Origin: Marvania coccoides
Taxonomy: Eukaryota > Chlorophyta > Trebouxiophyceae > Chlorellales > Chlorellaceae
Direction of reading: 5' to 3'
DNA length: 64,000 bases
Assembly: GCA_963854735.1 (NCBI GenBank)
Contig: OY978099.1
Span: 124,001 to 188,000, forward strand
Position numbers and translations under genes: made by a program. Of the stretch, positions 21,000 through 31,157 are shown one piece after another. Below the pieces are notes generated by a model that did no database searches, had not been told where the DNA came from, and saw only the letters and a program-made list of their open reading frames with translations. Each line of letters begins with the position of its first letter. The stretch's first letter is position 1.

Positions 21000-22562
21000 T
21001 CATTGAACATGCTGCCCCTCATCATCGTCATCGTCGTCCTCATCCTCGTGCCCGTCCTCCTCTTCCTCCTCCTCCTCTTCATCTTCCCCGCCAGACAGGA
21101 CCGCCTCTTCCTCTTCCACCGCCGCCGCACGTCCCAGCGCTTCCACGGCGCCCTTCTCTCCCCGCAGGTATCTCTCCAACTCCATCATCATGCCAGAAGG
21201 CAGAGCAATGGTTGCCACCGCCTTGTCCTGCTTCAGCGCCTCTTCAGCAGCGGCCAGCAGCTTTTGGAACCTCCCACTCACTCGAGACTTCACCGCCTCC
21301 CAGGCAGACTGAACCAGCCAACCCCCGCCATCGCTCACCGTCGCCGCCACACTGCTGGACGTTCCCAGAGCCGTGCGCAGCTCCTCGTCCTCCAGGTCGC
21401 ACAGCTGCAGTGCCGTCGCCGCTGCAGACGGCAGGCCAGCAAACGCACACAGAGCGGCGTAGGAGGCCGCAACCGCGGGCAGTTTTGCGCGGGAGGGGTG
21501 TGTGGCAGACACCCCTAGAGCTGCGTGCTGCACCAGCCGCGTGTACCACTCCGCAGGCAGCGTGTACTCCAGCACCTGGTACCGGCGGGAAGTGGGGTCA
21601 GAACGAGGGTCGTATCCGCGCCGCACCCACGCCCCCTTCCACGGCCCATTGCGGAAGCGGTAGCACTGTCGGTTAAGCGCCTCCTGATGCGAGCGGGATG
21701 CCGGAAACGGCGGCGGCGCAGGGCTTGCTGCGGAAGAAGCGCCAGCGGAGGTGGCCGAAGACGTCGAAGGGGCAGCAGCTGCGCCTCCCGAGGGTCGGCT
21801 GGAGGTGACGCCGGCCATGGCTTGCGCCAGCGCGCCCTCCAGGTACACCGGCCTCCTCGCGAACAGCTCCACCAGGGCAGCGCTCACAGCGTCTTGTCCT
21901 GTCGCCCCTGTCGCCTCTGTTGGCACGTTGGCAGCGAAGAAATCGATCATAGGGGACGCGGAGGCGCGTCTGGCCCTGCGCCCCAGCACGTCCGCCCCGT
22001 GATCTGCCGCCTTGTACTGCTGAAACGAGTAGTCAAGGGAGCCCTCAACGGCAAACCATGGCGGCGTGCACAGCAGCACGGGGCGGGGCACATACGACGG
22101 GTCATCCTCCCCACGGTCTTCCCGAGCAGCCCACTGCGCCTCGGAGGGCCGCCGGTCCCTCCCCACGTACTGGTAGTCAGCTGGAGAGGAGAAAGTGTAG
22201 CGATGGTCTATGGCAGCGACAACCGCTGCCTGAAACCCGCCGCTGCTGGCGGCGCCGCTAGCTTCTGGCGTGGAGCGCGTGAGACGCAGCAAGAAGCCGG
22301 TGGTGTTGCGCACTTGATCGCTGATGAGGGGGTGGCAGTAGGGGTCGCCGGGGCGGAGCTTGCACTGCAGGGTTTTGCGGTGGGAGTGGCGCTGGCGGGC
22401 CAGGCCCTCCAGTCCGTCCAGAGTGGCCAGCGCGCGGTCTTCGTTGCGAACGTAGCCCGGGAAGTCGATGATGAAGTGCGACAAGTCGGGGTCTGGCGGC
22501 GGGATGGAAAGGGACAGCGAGGTGGGCGGGTTCTGCTGGGGCTCGGTCGGGTCCGCCGGCAT
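21000..22562 (-). CDS. GTF3C5: TFIIIC subunit 5 (tau95/GTF3C5-like)
   Basis: Uninterrupted 520-aa frame, close to the human GTF3C5 length. The N-terminal triple-barrel partner region reads FIIDFPGYVRNEDRALATL, with LKLRP-like CKLRPGDPYCHPLIS and TGFLLRLTR. The DNA-binding half carries YRFRNGPWKGAWVRRGYDPRSDP, then RYQVLEY, the best signature of the family. A Ser/Ala-rich spacer separates the two. The last 50 residues are almost all Glu and Asp, as in yeast tau95. The protein is part of the TFIIIC factor that binds the A box of tRNA genes for RNA polymerase III. It is one of the few genes here without an intron. Confidence 0.92.
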   Translation of the reverse strand: MPADPTEPQQNPPTSLSLSIPPPDPDLSHFIIDFPGYVRNEDRALATLDGLEGLARQRHSHRKTLQCKLRPGDPYCHPLISDQVRNTTGFLLRLTRSTPEASGAASSGGFQAAVVAAIDHRYTFSSPADYQYVGRDRRPSEAQWAAREDRGEDDPSYVPRPVLLCTPPWFAVEGSLDYSFQQYKAADHGADVLGRRARRASASPMIDFFAANVPTEATGATGQDAVSAALVELFARRPVYLEGALAQAMAGVTSSRPSGGAAAAPSTSSATSAGASSAASPAPPPFPASRSHQEALNRQCYRFRNGPWKGAWVRRGYDPRSDPTSRRYQVLEYTLPAEWYTRLVQHAALGVSATHPSRAKLPAVAASYAALCAFAGLPSAAATALQLCDLEDEELRTALGTSSSVAATVSDGGGWLVQSAWEAVKSRVSGRFQKLLAAAEEALKQDKAVATIALPSGMMMELERYLRGEKGAVEALGRAAAVEEEEAVLSGGEDEEEEEEEEDGHEDEDDDDDDEGQHVQ

Positions 22563-23023
22563 GGTGCGCTGCTGATGGACACAGATTAATCAACGGTGTG
22601 CCTATTAAAAATGCTCCATTGACGGCTCAAATAAATTCGAAAATCATTCAGCGAGTTTGTGTGTGGTGCTCATGAAACTAGTTTGAGCGCTAAATATGAA
22701 CACAGCGCAATAACCGAAGAGAAAAATATTAATTGAAAATGAAAGCAGACTGAAATGCTAATTTTGTTTTTTTTGTATTTTTTCTCGATTTTTGTGGAGA
22801 ACCCTTTGCACCCAGAGCTGTTCAAATTCAACGTTACTAGTATTTTAGTAAACATCGTTGAGAGCTCTGACATCTAAGGGTGGCACCGCATCATAGCATT
22901 TTTAGGGGGAAATTTTGACAAGTGATCTTTACACTTGTAGTTAAAAGGGGCTCACCTTGCCGGAGCACTGAAAGCAGCCCCCAAGATAAAGATTTGAGCT
23001 TGGTCAACCGCCCATCCGTCGGC
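22563..23023. promoter_or_regulatory. Shared 5' region of TFIIIC5 and a small membrane protein gene
   Basis: 461 bp of AT-rich DNA between divergent genes; no specific motif was recognised. Confidence 0.5.
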
Positions 23024-23336
23024 ATGTCCGTCCTTTTCCGAGCTCGTGTGGCTTCGTTTTTCAGCGGTGTTGCAGTGACCTCCGTCTTTGCTATCTACCA
23101 GCTGAGGAAAGATCTAGTGGAGAGCCACGACCTCCTAGTGAAGCAGGTAAGGGGACTTCCATGGGAATTATTTTTTTGGTGGTGCTGGTGTTCAAAGATA
23201 TTTGGCTGACGGCTCCGCATTCTCATGAAATTTACTGTTGCAGGTAGACCAGCACGCAAAAGACGTGGAGAAGCGGGTGGTGTCATTGGAAATTGCGGTG
23301 GCGGGGTTGCAACAGGCGCAGCAGCCATCTCAATAG
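23024..23336 (+). CDS. Small single-pass membrane protein (71 aa), function unknown
   Basis: Exons 23024-23146 and 23244-23336 join in phase 0 to give 71 aa. The start MSVLFRARVASFFSGVAVTS resembles a mitochondrial presequence running into one short hydrophobic helix (about residues 11-24). A charged coiled-coil tail follows (QLRKDLVESHDLLVKQVDQH and onward). Its size and layout resemble small inner-membrane proteins of plants and algae, but I do not recognise a named family. It converges on the bTHX gene 166 bp downstream. Confidence 0.7.
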
Positions 23337-23502
23337 CTTGCGCGTGGGAGGAAACTCGTTGAGAAGCAAAACTTTTGATGGGCGGTGATTTTCATGCTAC
23401 ATCATGCATTAAAGGATTACGAATATAAAACATGAAGTACAAATAGGTAATAAACCAGGTGGTCATACATGTGGAAAAAGATAGTTGTTAATTGAATGCA
23501 TT

Positions 23503-23839
23503 TCAGGCAACGGCGGCAGCGGCAGGCGGTAGCAAAGGGTGTGGCCGCTCTACAGGTATGCCAGCATATTCAGGGGTTCTGGGTGCAGCATAAGGACCCG
23601 AGGTACGCTTCTTAGGTCGGCTCAATCCAAATGTTCCCTTGAAAACCTGCACAAAAGCAAATCAATTTGATTGAGCATCTTTTTATTTAGGCAGCACAAA
23701 TCCTTGAAGGAAAACGCACCTTGCCCTTTTTACTCCGTGGATCACGCTTTCCCATTCGCCAAAGGGCATTTCCCAATCCCTCTTCCAGCAAAACAGAGCT
23801 TCGAGCTAGTATTCGCAAAAACAACTGCGAGGTCGTCAT
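23503..23839 (-). CDS. RPS31: Organellar small-subunit ribosomal protein bTHX (S31), probably mitochondrial
   Basis: Two short exons on the minus strand, 23839-23720 and 23646-23503, join in phase 0 to give 87 aa. The first exon reads like a mitochondrial presequence (MTTSQLFLRILARSSVLLEE). The exon junction then builds GKRDPRSKKGK-VFKGTFGLSRPKK. This matches the bTHX core of plant mitochondrial S31 (GRGDKKTKKGKRFKGSFGNARPK, from memory). bTHX is a tiny basic protein of the small-subunit head. The Pro/Ala-rich C-terminus is lineage-specific. Each exon alone is very short, so gene finders could easily miss it. A plastid location is possible but less likely given the leader. Confidence 0.8.
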
Positions 23840-24291
23840 CAGAGAATAGGCAATCAAACGAATTAATGATGGTGTTAGGATTGGTATTGTAATGTGAAAA
23901 AAAATTAAAAATAAATAAACATAATTGGCTCTTGACTCTGTGTTCTCTTCATGCCGCCCTGCGAGAGACTCCAGCCCCACTGCTGCTGGATTCTCTCGCT
24001 CCTCTGGCATGCAGCCTGCTCCTTTGCGCCGCATACATCACTAGCGAAAGCATGCTTGTGTCGGCTGTTGCTCAAGACCTCCCTGTTTCAAACACAACCT
24101 CATTCATTATTTCATTCTTTTTCCGTCTCCGCCGGCCGCTCGGTTTGCCCTCATTTTATCTCTGTGATGATAATTATAAATGTATTAAACGCTTGCCGTA
24201 TTGAGTCAGTCACACACCTGCCTCGGGTCATAAACACACACACACAAAAGAAAGAATAAACAATCAACCAAACAATCTGCCGTAACAATAA
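23840..24291. other. Upstream of bTHX and 3' end of CAP-H
   Basis: 452 bp with no gene recognised; a short CA microsatellite lies at about 24235-24246 near the CAP-H stop. Confidence 0.55.
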
Positions 24292-26503
24292 TCAAGCGTC
24301 TGCCGGGACATTTGACACGTGCAGCTTGTTCAGCTCAGGCACGCCCTGCACCACCAGTCCATGCTCGTTGGCCAAGTGCAGCACGCAGATGAAGCACAGG
24401 TGCACCGACAGGTCATCCAGCCGCCCAGCAGCATTCAACTCAGGCACCGTTGCCAGCACATCACCAAACTCGATGGGGGCATCGCTGCCTTGTCGCTCCA
24501 CCACCGTCTGCACCCCGCCCCACATTAGCTCCTTCAGCGACCTCACATCCACCTGTTTGGCCGCCCTGCTATAGTGAACCTCAACCTTTTCCACCTTGTG
24601 GGAAGCCTGAGCCACCTCCAGCGCATCGGCCACGTCGCCAGCAGGGAACTCAAAGTCACCGCCCCATTCGCCGCCATACGAGTCCCCGTTGTCGTCTTCC
24701 TCGTCGTCAAATCCGCCGCCAAACCCTCCAAAGTCGCCATCGTCGAAGGTGGGGCCGCCGGCGCCATTGCCACTGCCAGCAACAGGCACCAGGGCCACAG
24801 CGGTATGGGGGCGCAGCGCGTAGCGCGCGAGGAACTCGGGCGTGTAGTGGTAGTCCTCCGGCAGCAGGGTGGCATCGGCAGCGCCAGCCGACTTGGCCTG
24901 CCGGGAAGCAGCAGCGCGCCGGCCTCCGCCCCTTGGCAGCATCTCAAACACCGGTTCAGCCGCGCCCTCAGCCATGAGCGCCACAAAGTCCAGCGGGTCA
25001 TTCTTTTTGCGCTTCCCAGCGCCGCCGGCTCCCCGTCTTTTCTTACACCCCGCTGCAGCGCCTGAGTCCACCTCTTCATCCTCCCCCTCCTCGTCCACGG
25101 CGTTCAGACCCCCCTTGTTGCCCACCGCCCTGTACCGCCAGTGCGAAGCCCCCGCCCAGCCCTTGCTGGCGGTGATGTACGCGGTCGAGCCTTGGGACCC
25201 TCCGGCAGCAATCAACCACCCAATGGCGTCATCCTGCAGCGCAGAAGACACGTCTGCGGACATGGGACCCTTGTTGTGCTGGTGCTCGTGCGCTGCTCCC
25301 TCAGTGTCGTCATTGTTTCCGTCAAAGTCGTCATCGTAGCCGCCGCCATAGTCCCCGAAATCACCGCCGCCATAGTCTCCATCGTCGCAGCCGTCATCTG
25401 GGGCTGCCCCGTACGGCGTAGGCGCATCTGCAGCTGCTGCGGGCTCTCCAGCTTCAGCAGTGCCCATCATCTCATCACCACCGACGTTTCCTCCTTCGGC
25501 AGGGCTGCCTGGGGCGGAAGCACCAGGCGGCGCCGCAAACTCGTCGACAGCAGCGGCAGGCGCCATGCACACCCCGCGCTGGGCGACGCGCCGCACGAAC
25601 GCGTCGGCCTCTGCCGAAGCGCCAGCTCCAGGTGCGGCCCCCAGGAGTGACAAAATTTCGTCCAGGGTGGGGGACACGCGCGCGTGGGTGGCGTCGCGCG
25701 ATAAAATTGCCTGGAGGTGGGGGCCGACGACGTCTAGGTCGACTCGCGCAGCGGCGTTGGCGGAAGCGGCCGCAGTGGTGTCGGCTGCCGCCTCAGGGAC
25801 ATCCATCGAGTCAAACACGATGTCGCAGCCGCGGTACACCGACAGGTTGTTCAGCAGCAGCCCTCGGGAGCCGCCCTCGTCGAACTGCGCGGACGTTTTG
25901 TGGAAGAGGGGGTCCACCGCGAACGCCAAGTCAAATTTCTTGACGTTGAGCGCCTCAAACGAGGGCTCCAGCGTGGCCTCCGGGTTGAGCTCGTGCCCGC
26001 GGCGCTTGCGCTTGGAGGGGCTGACGTTTTCTCCAGCGCCACCCTCCCCAGGATCGCCTGAATGAACGGGAGGTATGAGAGAAAGGGAGAGGGAGAGGGA
26101 GAGGTGAACTGCGCCCTGTCATTTTCACTGCTTTAGAGAATGACAAGAATAATTATTTAAATAGCTCACCATCCTCGTTGGCTGGACCCGAGGCACGTCC
26201 CAGTCCTCCCAGGATCTTGAATGTCTCGGTGTGCACCGAGTCCACGCGGTAGGAGTAGATCTTCACGCCGGCATCCAGCGTCACCGAGGCGCGCTGGAAG
26301 TTGGTGTGCCGGTTGGGGTCGTCCTCCTTGATGAGGTCGTCAAGGTGCTCGATGAGGGGCAGGCCCCAGGTGTTGTGGGGCGTGATCTTGTTCTCGGAAG
26401 CCATCTTCAGGCACTGCCCCAACATCGACTTGAGCTCGCCCGAGCTCAGCGCCTGGCTGTTGGCCAAGGCGTTTTCCTTGTTGCCAGCTCGAACAGCAGC
26501 CAT
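24292..26503 (-). CDS. CAP-H: Condensin I kleisin subunit CAP-H (Barren/NCAPH)
   Basis: Exons 26503-26170 and 26057-24292 (minus) join in phase 1 to give 699 aa. Conserved N-terminus: ASENKITPHNTWGLPLIEHLDDL, TLDAGVKIYSYRVDSVHTETFKILGGLG. After the junction, VDPLFHKTSAQFDEGGSRGLLLNNL is the central Barren signature. The C-terminal winged helix reads LSVHLCFICVLHLANEHGL. Acidic and Gly/Tyr/Asp-rich spacers lie between. The N-terminal tail before the first block is shorter than in animals. CAP-H bridges SMC2 and SMC4 in condensin and compacts mitotic chromosomes. The intron contains a GAGAGG repeat. An E2F-type site lies just upstream. Confidence 0.95.
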
Positions 26504-26527
26504 GTTCCGGTGTTTTCCGCCCGAAAT

Positions 26528-26534
26528 TGGCGCG
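26528..26534 (+). promoter_or_regulatory. E2F-like site in the CAP-H / bL27 shared promoter
   Basis: TTGGCGC (followed by GA) matches the E2F/DP consensus TTSSCGC. It lies about 25 bp upstream of the CAP-H start codon, inside the 299-bp interval shared with bL27. S-phase or mitotic control of a condensin gene by E2F is known in plants and animals; its use here is inferred. Confidence 0.4.
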
Positions 26535-26802
26535 ATATCTGAGCTTTTCTGCGTTGCGGTTGGGAATCAACAGAAAATGCGAGGAGAAAGGGGAAGGCAG
26601 CGGCCGCGCGGAGCGGATCCGTTGATTTATAGATTGAATATAATTATTTCAGATGCTTGTTGGAGGCGGAGAGCGATGAAAAAACGCACCTGTTTTCGAG
26701 GTCTCAAAATCTTTCTTCTGCTCCTTGATGATTTTTATTCTGGCGTCTAAAGTTGCTCGCTGGTGGCGCATTATATAAAATTTTAATTGAAATTTGATCA
26801 CG

Positions 26803-27522
26803 ATGCTGGCCACCGCATTCCACGGCACCAGTCTGCGGAGCGGCGGATTTTTGGGCAGCCGCATTCAGCAGCGCGCTGTCGCTACGCCCGTGGCGGTGCC
26901 CTGCACCATCGAGGCTGCCCACAAAAAGGGTGCTGGATCAACCAAGAACGGCCGTGATTCCGTGAGCAAGCGTCGCGGAGTGAAGGTGTATGGTGGGCAG
27001 CCCGTGCCCTCTGGAGGCATCATCATTCGCCAGCTGGGAACCAAGGTGGGCGATTGAAGGGCAAGGGACAAGAAATGACGCCGCGATGCTGTCGATTTCC
27101 CCACACATTTTCGGAGGAGTGGGGAAAATTGACATGTGTGCGAGACTTTTCTCAGCTTTCGTGTGGGCGAAAGCTTTCGCACGGCGCTTTGAAAGCTTGA
27201 GAGTCGTATCAACACTCTATCGATGTGTTCTGGATCGCTGAATTGACAATTTCCTTCCCATACTCGCTCTCCACAGGTGCACCCCGGCAAGAACGTTGGG
27301 CTGGGCAAGGACTACACCCTATTTGCGCTGATTGACGGCGTGGTCAAGTTCGACAAGAACTCCCGCATTCAGAAAGTGAGCGTGGTGCCCTTTGAGGAGT
27401 ACGTGGTGCCGGAGGGGCAGAGGATGGTGGAGGGCAGCCGGAAGCACCGCAGGAGGCAAGCGTCCATCAACGCGATGGCCGCTGAGGTGGATGCCGCCAT
27501 GGCCGCCCAGGCCACAGCATGA
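26803..27522 (+). CDS. RPL27: Plastid large-subunit ribosomal protein bL27
   Basis: Exons 26803-27045 and 27277-27522 join in phase 0 to give 162 aa. The first 38 or so residues form a transit peptide. The mature start [15 protein letters not shown] is the near-invariant bL27 N-terminus that reaches the peptidyl-transferase centre. [25 protein letters not shown], then the second-exon [20 protein letters not shown], complete the domain. A basic extension of about 45 residues follows ([13 protein letters not shown]), typical of plastid forms. The gene is head-to-head with CAP-H, and an AATAAA lies at 27535. Confidence 0.96.
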
Positions 27523-27946
27523 GTGCGCCAACTGAATAAAGGAAAATTGACGCCATGCTGAGCTACCTGAAAACATTTTTCTACGCATTCTTTTAGACAC
27601 CTCACACTCCGTTATTATTGTAAATTCCATCCTTAGCCTACTATTGGAAAGGGGAACGGGTGCAGACAGGGGTCATGAAGAGAGTGTGGTGGTTGGGGAG
27701 ATCAGCTGCAGTGCCTCGCACAGGGGAAGGCGACGGGGCTGGAGGCCAGAGAGAGAGAAATAGAAAGAAATGGCGGGATGGTCAACGCCCGAGTTCTCGA
27801 GGGACCCACGGATTTTCTATAAAGCCATCGATCTTCTCAGCCTGAAACCAAGAAAATTATTTATTTATTTTGCTGTTGACCGCTTCCCTTCCCCAACCCC
27901 TCAAGCCTTGCTCCCTCTCCCTCACCCCCCACATCAAACCTCAAAA
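27523..27946. other. bL27 3' region and upstream region of the 77-aa secreted protein gene
   Basis: 424 bp with no gene seen. A pyrimidine-rich leader (about 27886-27935) directly precedes the next ATG. Confidence 0.55.
27535..27540 (+). terminator. AATAAA polyadenylation signal
   Basis: Exact hexamer 13 nt after the bL27 stop. Confidence 0.55.
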
Positions 27947-28180
27947 ATGAACTCTACCAAGCTCGTCTCCCTGTTCCTGCTGGCCCTGCTGGTCTCCTCC
28001 TCCGTCGCTGAGCTAGTCAAGTCCCCGGTTGACCACGCAGACAACGACACCCACGCCGAGCCCCACGCGCTCAAGGCCAAGGTGGACGCCAAGATCTCGG
28101 GTGTGCGGGCGAAGATCCAGGCGCACGTGAGCGGCACGCGGGCGAAGCTGGAGGAGCACAAGGAAGACAAGGCGCTCTAG
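27947..28180 (+). CDS. Small secreted protein with tandem 11-residue repeats
   Basis: A single exon gives 77 aa. Residues 1-21 are a textbook signal peptide (MNSTKLVSLFLLALLVSSSVA). After an acidic, His-rich linker, residues 46-56 and 57-67 form two near-identical 11-mers of the pattern [VI]-x-A-[KH]-[IV]-S-G-x-R-A-K, predicted to make an amphipathic helix. A charged tail ends the protein. The start has a good AAAAATG context and a pyrimidine-rich leader. No family is recognised; 11-mer amphipathic helices occur in lipid-binding apolipoproteins and LEA proteins, so membrane or lipid contact is a guess. Confidence 0.7.
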   Translation: MNSTKLVSLFLLALLVSSSVAELVKSPVDHADNDTHAEPHALKAKVDAKISGVRAKIQAHVSGTRAKLEEHKEDKAL

Positions 28181-28893
28181 GCACTTTCTAGGCAGCGGCG
28201 CAGGCCAGCGGAGCTCTTTTGATGGAGAACGAATCAATTTTCTTGATTGATACGCAGTTTTATTTTTAGTTTTTTCGTGAAACCCTTACTGATGTAATAA
28301 AATTTCCTCCGCACTTACCGACTCTGGACAGGCAGGCGGCCTCGTTCCGCGTTAGCCCGGCGCGTCTTGATTCGCAGCAGTCACACCTCTGCAAGAACCC
28401 CAAGTATCTCTCTCTCGCTCTTTCTCTCTTATCTTCCCATCAAACTTTACAAATTAAGGGGCTTTAGCAAAAAACAGAAGGCGAAAACAATCATACACAT
28501 TATGATTGAGATTTTACTGGGAGTACAGTACAAAAAAGAATCAGATGGAGGAATAGCCTCCTGCATGCAGCCCAAGCCAGGCAACAGCAGTGCTGAGAGC
28601 CGGCCGAGAAGTCAAGGGACAAACAAGAATGCAGCACAAGTAGGCAGGCCCCATGTTGAGAAAACAAAAGCGTTGTTAAAGGGGATCATGAAGAGAGAAA
28701 AAAATCGCCACGAATTACAGCTGCAAAAAAAAATAGTTTCAAAAAGAAATCTCAAAAATGTGCGCGGCAAGCGGAGTTAAAGCCCAATTTTGCTTGAGAA
28801 CTTTCGCCACAAGGCGGAATGCAATATAGCACAATTGCCCAGCGTCCATGACTAGGCGACGGCAAAAGAAAGAATTGTTAAATTGCTGTTTTT
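28181..28893. other. Convergent 3' regions of the 77-aa secreted protein and PAQR genes
   Basis: 713 bp of mostly AT-rich DNA. A long plus-strand open frame at 28367-28780 lacks an early ATG and any family likeness, and is not called. Confidence 0.55.
28296..28301 (+). terminator. AATAAA polyadenylation signal overlapping TGTAA
   Basis: TGTAATAAA at 28293-28301 combines the TGTAA used by many chlorophytes with AATAAA, about 115 nt after the stop of the small secreted protein. Confidence 0.5.
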
Positions 28894-30857
28894 CTACAGC
28901 GCCAGGCATCCACCTGTGGCGTCCCTCCAGTGCATCATAATGAAGGAAGCCTTCCAGTGTACCACAGCTGCGATGACCACCGCCACGTGGAAGATCTGGT
29001 GGGAGTGAAAGGCCACGTCGAACGCGCCGGGCTTCCACCGTTCTGGCACACGGGCGGCATAGATGGCAGCGCCCAACTGCAGTGGTGAAGAAGAAGGTTA
29101 GAGGGAGATTTGGAAGAAAGATTTGAAGAAAGGAGAGGGTGCACATTAACTGTTAATTATTGTTACGCATACAAACACCCTTGATATAAAACTTCTCAAG
29201 GGAACTTACGATGTAGATGGCGCCCATGAGGATGTCCAGCCGCATGGCAAGTCCCACCTCAGACGCCCCCCCGTTGATGACCAGCCCGTGCGTCATGGGG
29301 ACGAGGCCCCACAGCCCCAGGCTGACAAACAGCAGTGCCCGAAAGGGGTGGAAGCGCGGCTCCTGGAAGCGGTCCAGCAGGGTCACGCCCAGGGTGGACA
29401 CGCCCAGAATGGAGGTGGAGAGGAGGTACATGGCGCGCAGGGCGGGGCGGCAGAGGAATCCATAGTAGACTGGCGGGAAGAAAGACGCCACGATGAGAAC
29501 GGCGATGCCAGCGTAGTCGAAGCGCCACATGACGGCGGCGATGTGCGCGGCGCAGCAGCCGAAGATGTGGCACACGCTGGAGGTGAAGAGGCACACCATG
29601 GCACCGGCGGTGAAGACGTACATGGGCCTGCGGAGGGAGGGGAGACCATTAGTTGACATGAAGGGGAGAACCCTAAAGGCTCAGCGTGCACAACTAAAAA
29701 CAGCATCAGGGAATACGGTCTTTAATCGACCCACAGCAGCTAGCATTAAAGCTTTGTAAATGCTTCATTTAAGGATTACGATGTTATTAAATAGAAATAT
29801 AAATAACTCACCACCGCGACACCGGCCACTTTGATCCAGGGTCTAGCACAGACGCCAGCGCTCGGTGCAGCCCCTTCTCCAGCTCCTTGAGCGCCCTGCG
29901 CCCCTGCCGCACCGACGCCAGCTCCGCAATCTCGCCCCCCAGCGCCGACAGCCGCTCCTCCAGCCGCGCCTCCATCTGCGCAAGCTCGGCCATGCCGGAG
30001 GCGCCGTACGCCTTGATGGAGGACGCCGCGTGGCCCAGCTGCGCTGCCAGCGAGTCTGCTACCGCTGCCACCTCGCTCATGTTGTGCTGCCCGATAGAAC
30101 GCAGCCGCTCCTCCAACGCACGCAGCCCTTCCGCGCCCTGCTTGCGCACGCTCCGCTCCCAGGAGCCGGCGGTGACCAGCAGGTCGTACACGCTGCCGGG
30201 TGGGTTTCCCAGCGCCGCCATGCGGTGCTCCAGCGCTGCCAGAGTGTCAGCACCCAGGCGGAGAGGGGCAGGGCGCAGGTGGATGGTCGCGATGGTGAGG
30301 CAGATGAAGATGATGAAACCAATGAGGTGGGTCCTGCATCATGTGTACATCATCAACGCAATGATTAGCAAGCAGTTGAAAAGGCAAAAATGAGAGCGAA
30401 TTTTTTTTTTTTTTTTTTTTTGGTAGAGTAAAAATGACCTTCAACCCAAAACTAAAGGGAGAGAATTATATGCGGCGGCGCACCAGATGTTGCCTGTTTC
30501 GTTGTGGATGCGGAACACCGACAGCAGGCTGTTCTTGAGGTTGTGGCCAGCGCGGTACCCTCGAATGATGAACTCATTGTCGCGAGCGTGCTCTGGCGCA
30601 GCCTCCCAGGTGGTGAGGAAAGCGCGCGGGCCACCCTGCGTCTGGAACTTCTTCTTCCTGACTGGCGGAGCGCCCAGCGCGGCGTCCACGGCAGCGCCTT
30701 GCTGCTCGCCAGCCACCCGTCGTCTGCGAGGCCCTTGTGGGGCGGAAACGCCGCTAACGTCTGGAGCGGAGGTCGTCATTGGACCTTCTGGGGTGTTAAT
30801 TGAGGAAAGCTCGGCGACAGCGGTCCCAATAGCGCGTTCAACGACCGTTTCTGGCAT
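28894..30857 (-). CDS. Heptahelical PAQR/adiponectin-receptor-like membrane protein (plant HHP type)
   Basis: Four exons on the minus strand, 30857-30484, 30333-29812, 29627-29210 and 29076-28894, give 498 aa. Landmarks are [18 protein letters not shown] entering helix 1, the Ser-x3-His of SSVCHIFGC in helix 2, [28 protein letters not shown], and [10 protein letters not shown] with the two C-terminal histidines. These Ser/His/Asp residues bind zinc in the family's hydrolase-like core. About 140 residues rich in Ala, Leu and Glu (exon 2) are inserted between helices 1 and 2. This is much longer than in plant HHP proteins and probably forms a coiled coil. HHP proteins act in sugar, sterol and stress responses. 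The ligand is unknown. Confidence 0.92.
30401..30421 (+). repeat. T21 homopolymer in PAQR intron 1
   Basis: 21 consecutive T on the plus strand, which is A21 in the PAQR transcript, so it is not a polypyrimidine tract. Confidence 0.85.
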
Positions 30858-31157
30858 TCATCCCTTGAAAATATTCTTAGCAGCTGCCTGCCATGTTCCT
30901 AGCGTGTATACGCTAAAATTGACGATGTAAAAATTCTGCGACATTATAAATATGCCCCAGAGGCAGAGAAATCCTGTCACGCTCTGAAACACCCGCGAGC
31001 GCCTTCCTCTCAATGGGGCGGCTGGATCCGGCTAAAAATCAATGGTGTATATATAATTTTAGCGTATAAACCCATATCTGAGCCTGCGGGAACACCTCTC
31101 GAGCACTTGAATAACACATGCAGTGAATTAATTTGAGCAAATACAAAATATATCACA
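30858..31157. promoter_or_regulatory. Shared 5' region of PAQR and NOC1
   Basis: 300 bp between divergent start codons; AT-rich, no specific motif was recognised. Confidence 0.5.

Noticed and set aside
28367..28780. Long plus-strand open frame of about 137 codons
   Set aside because: It has no early ATG, no family likeness, low-complexity Lys/Arg content, and lies in the 3' region between convergent genes.
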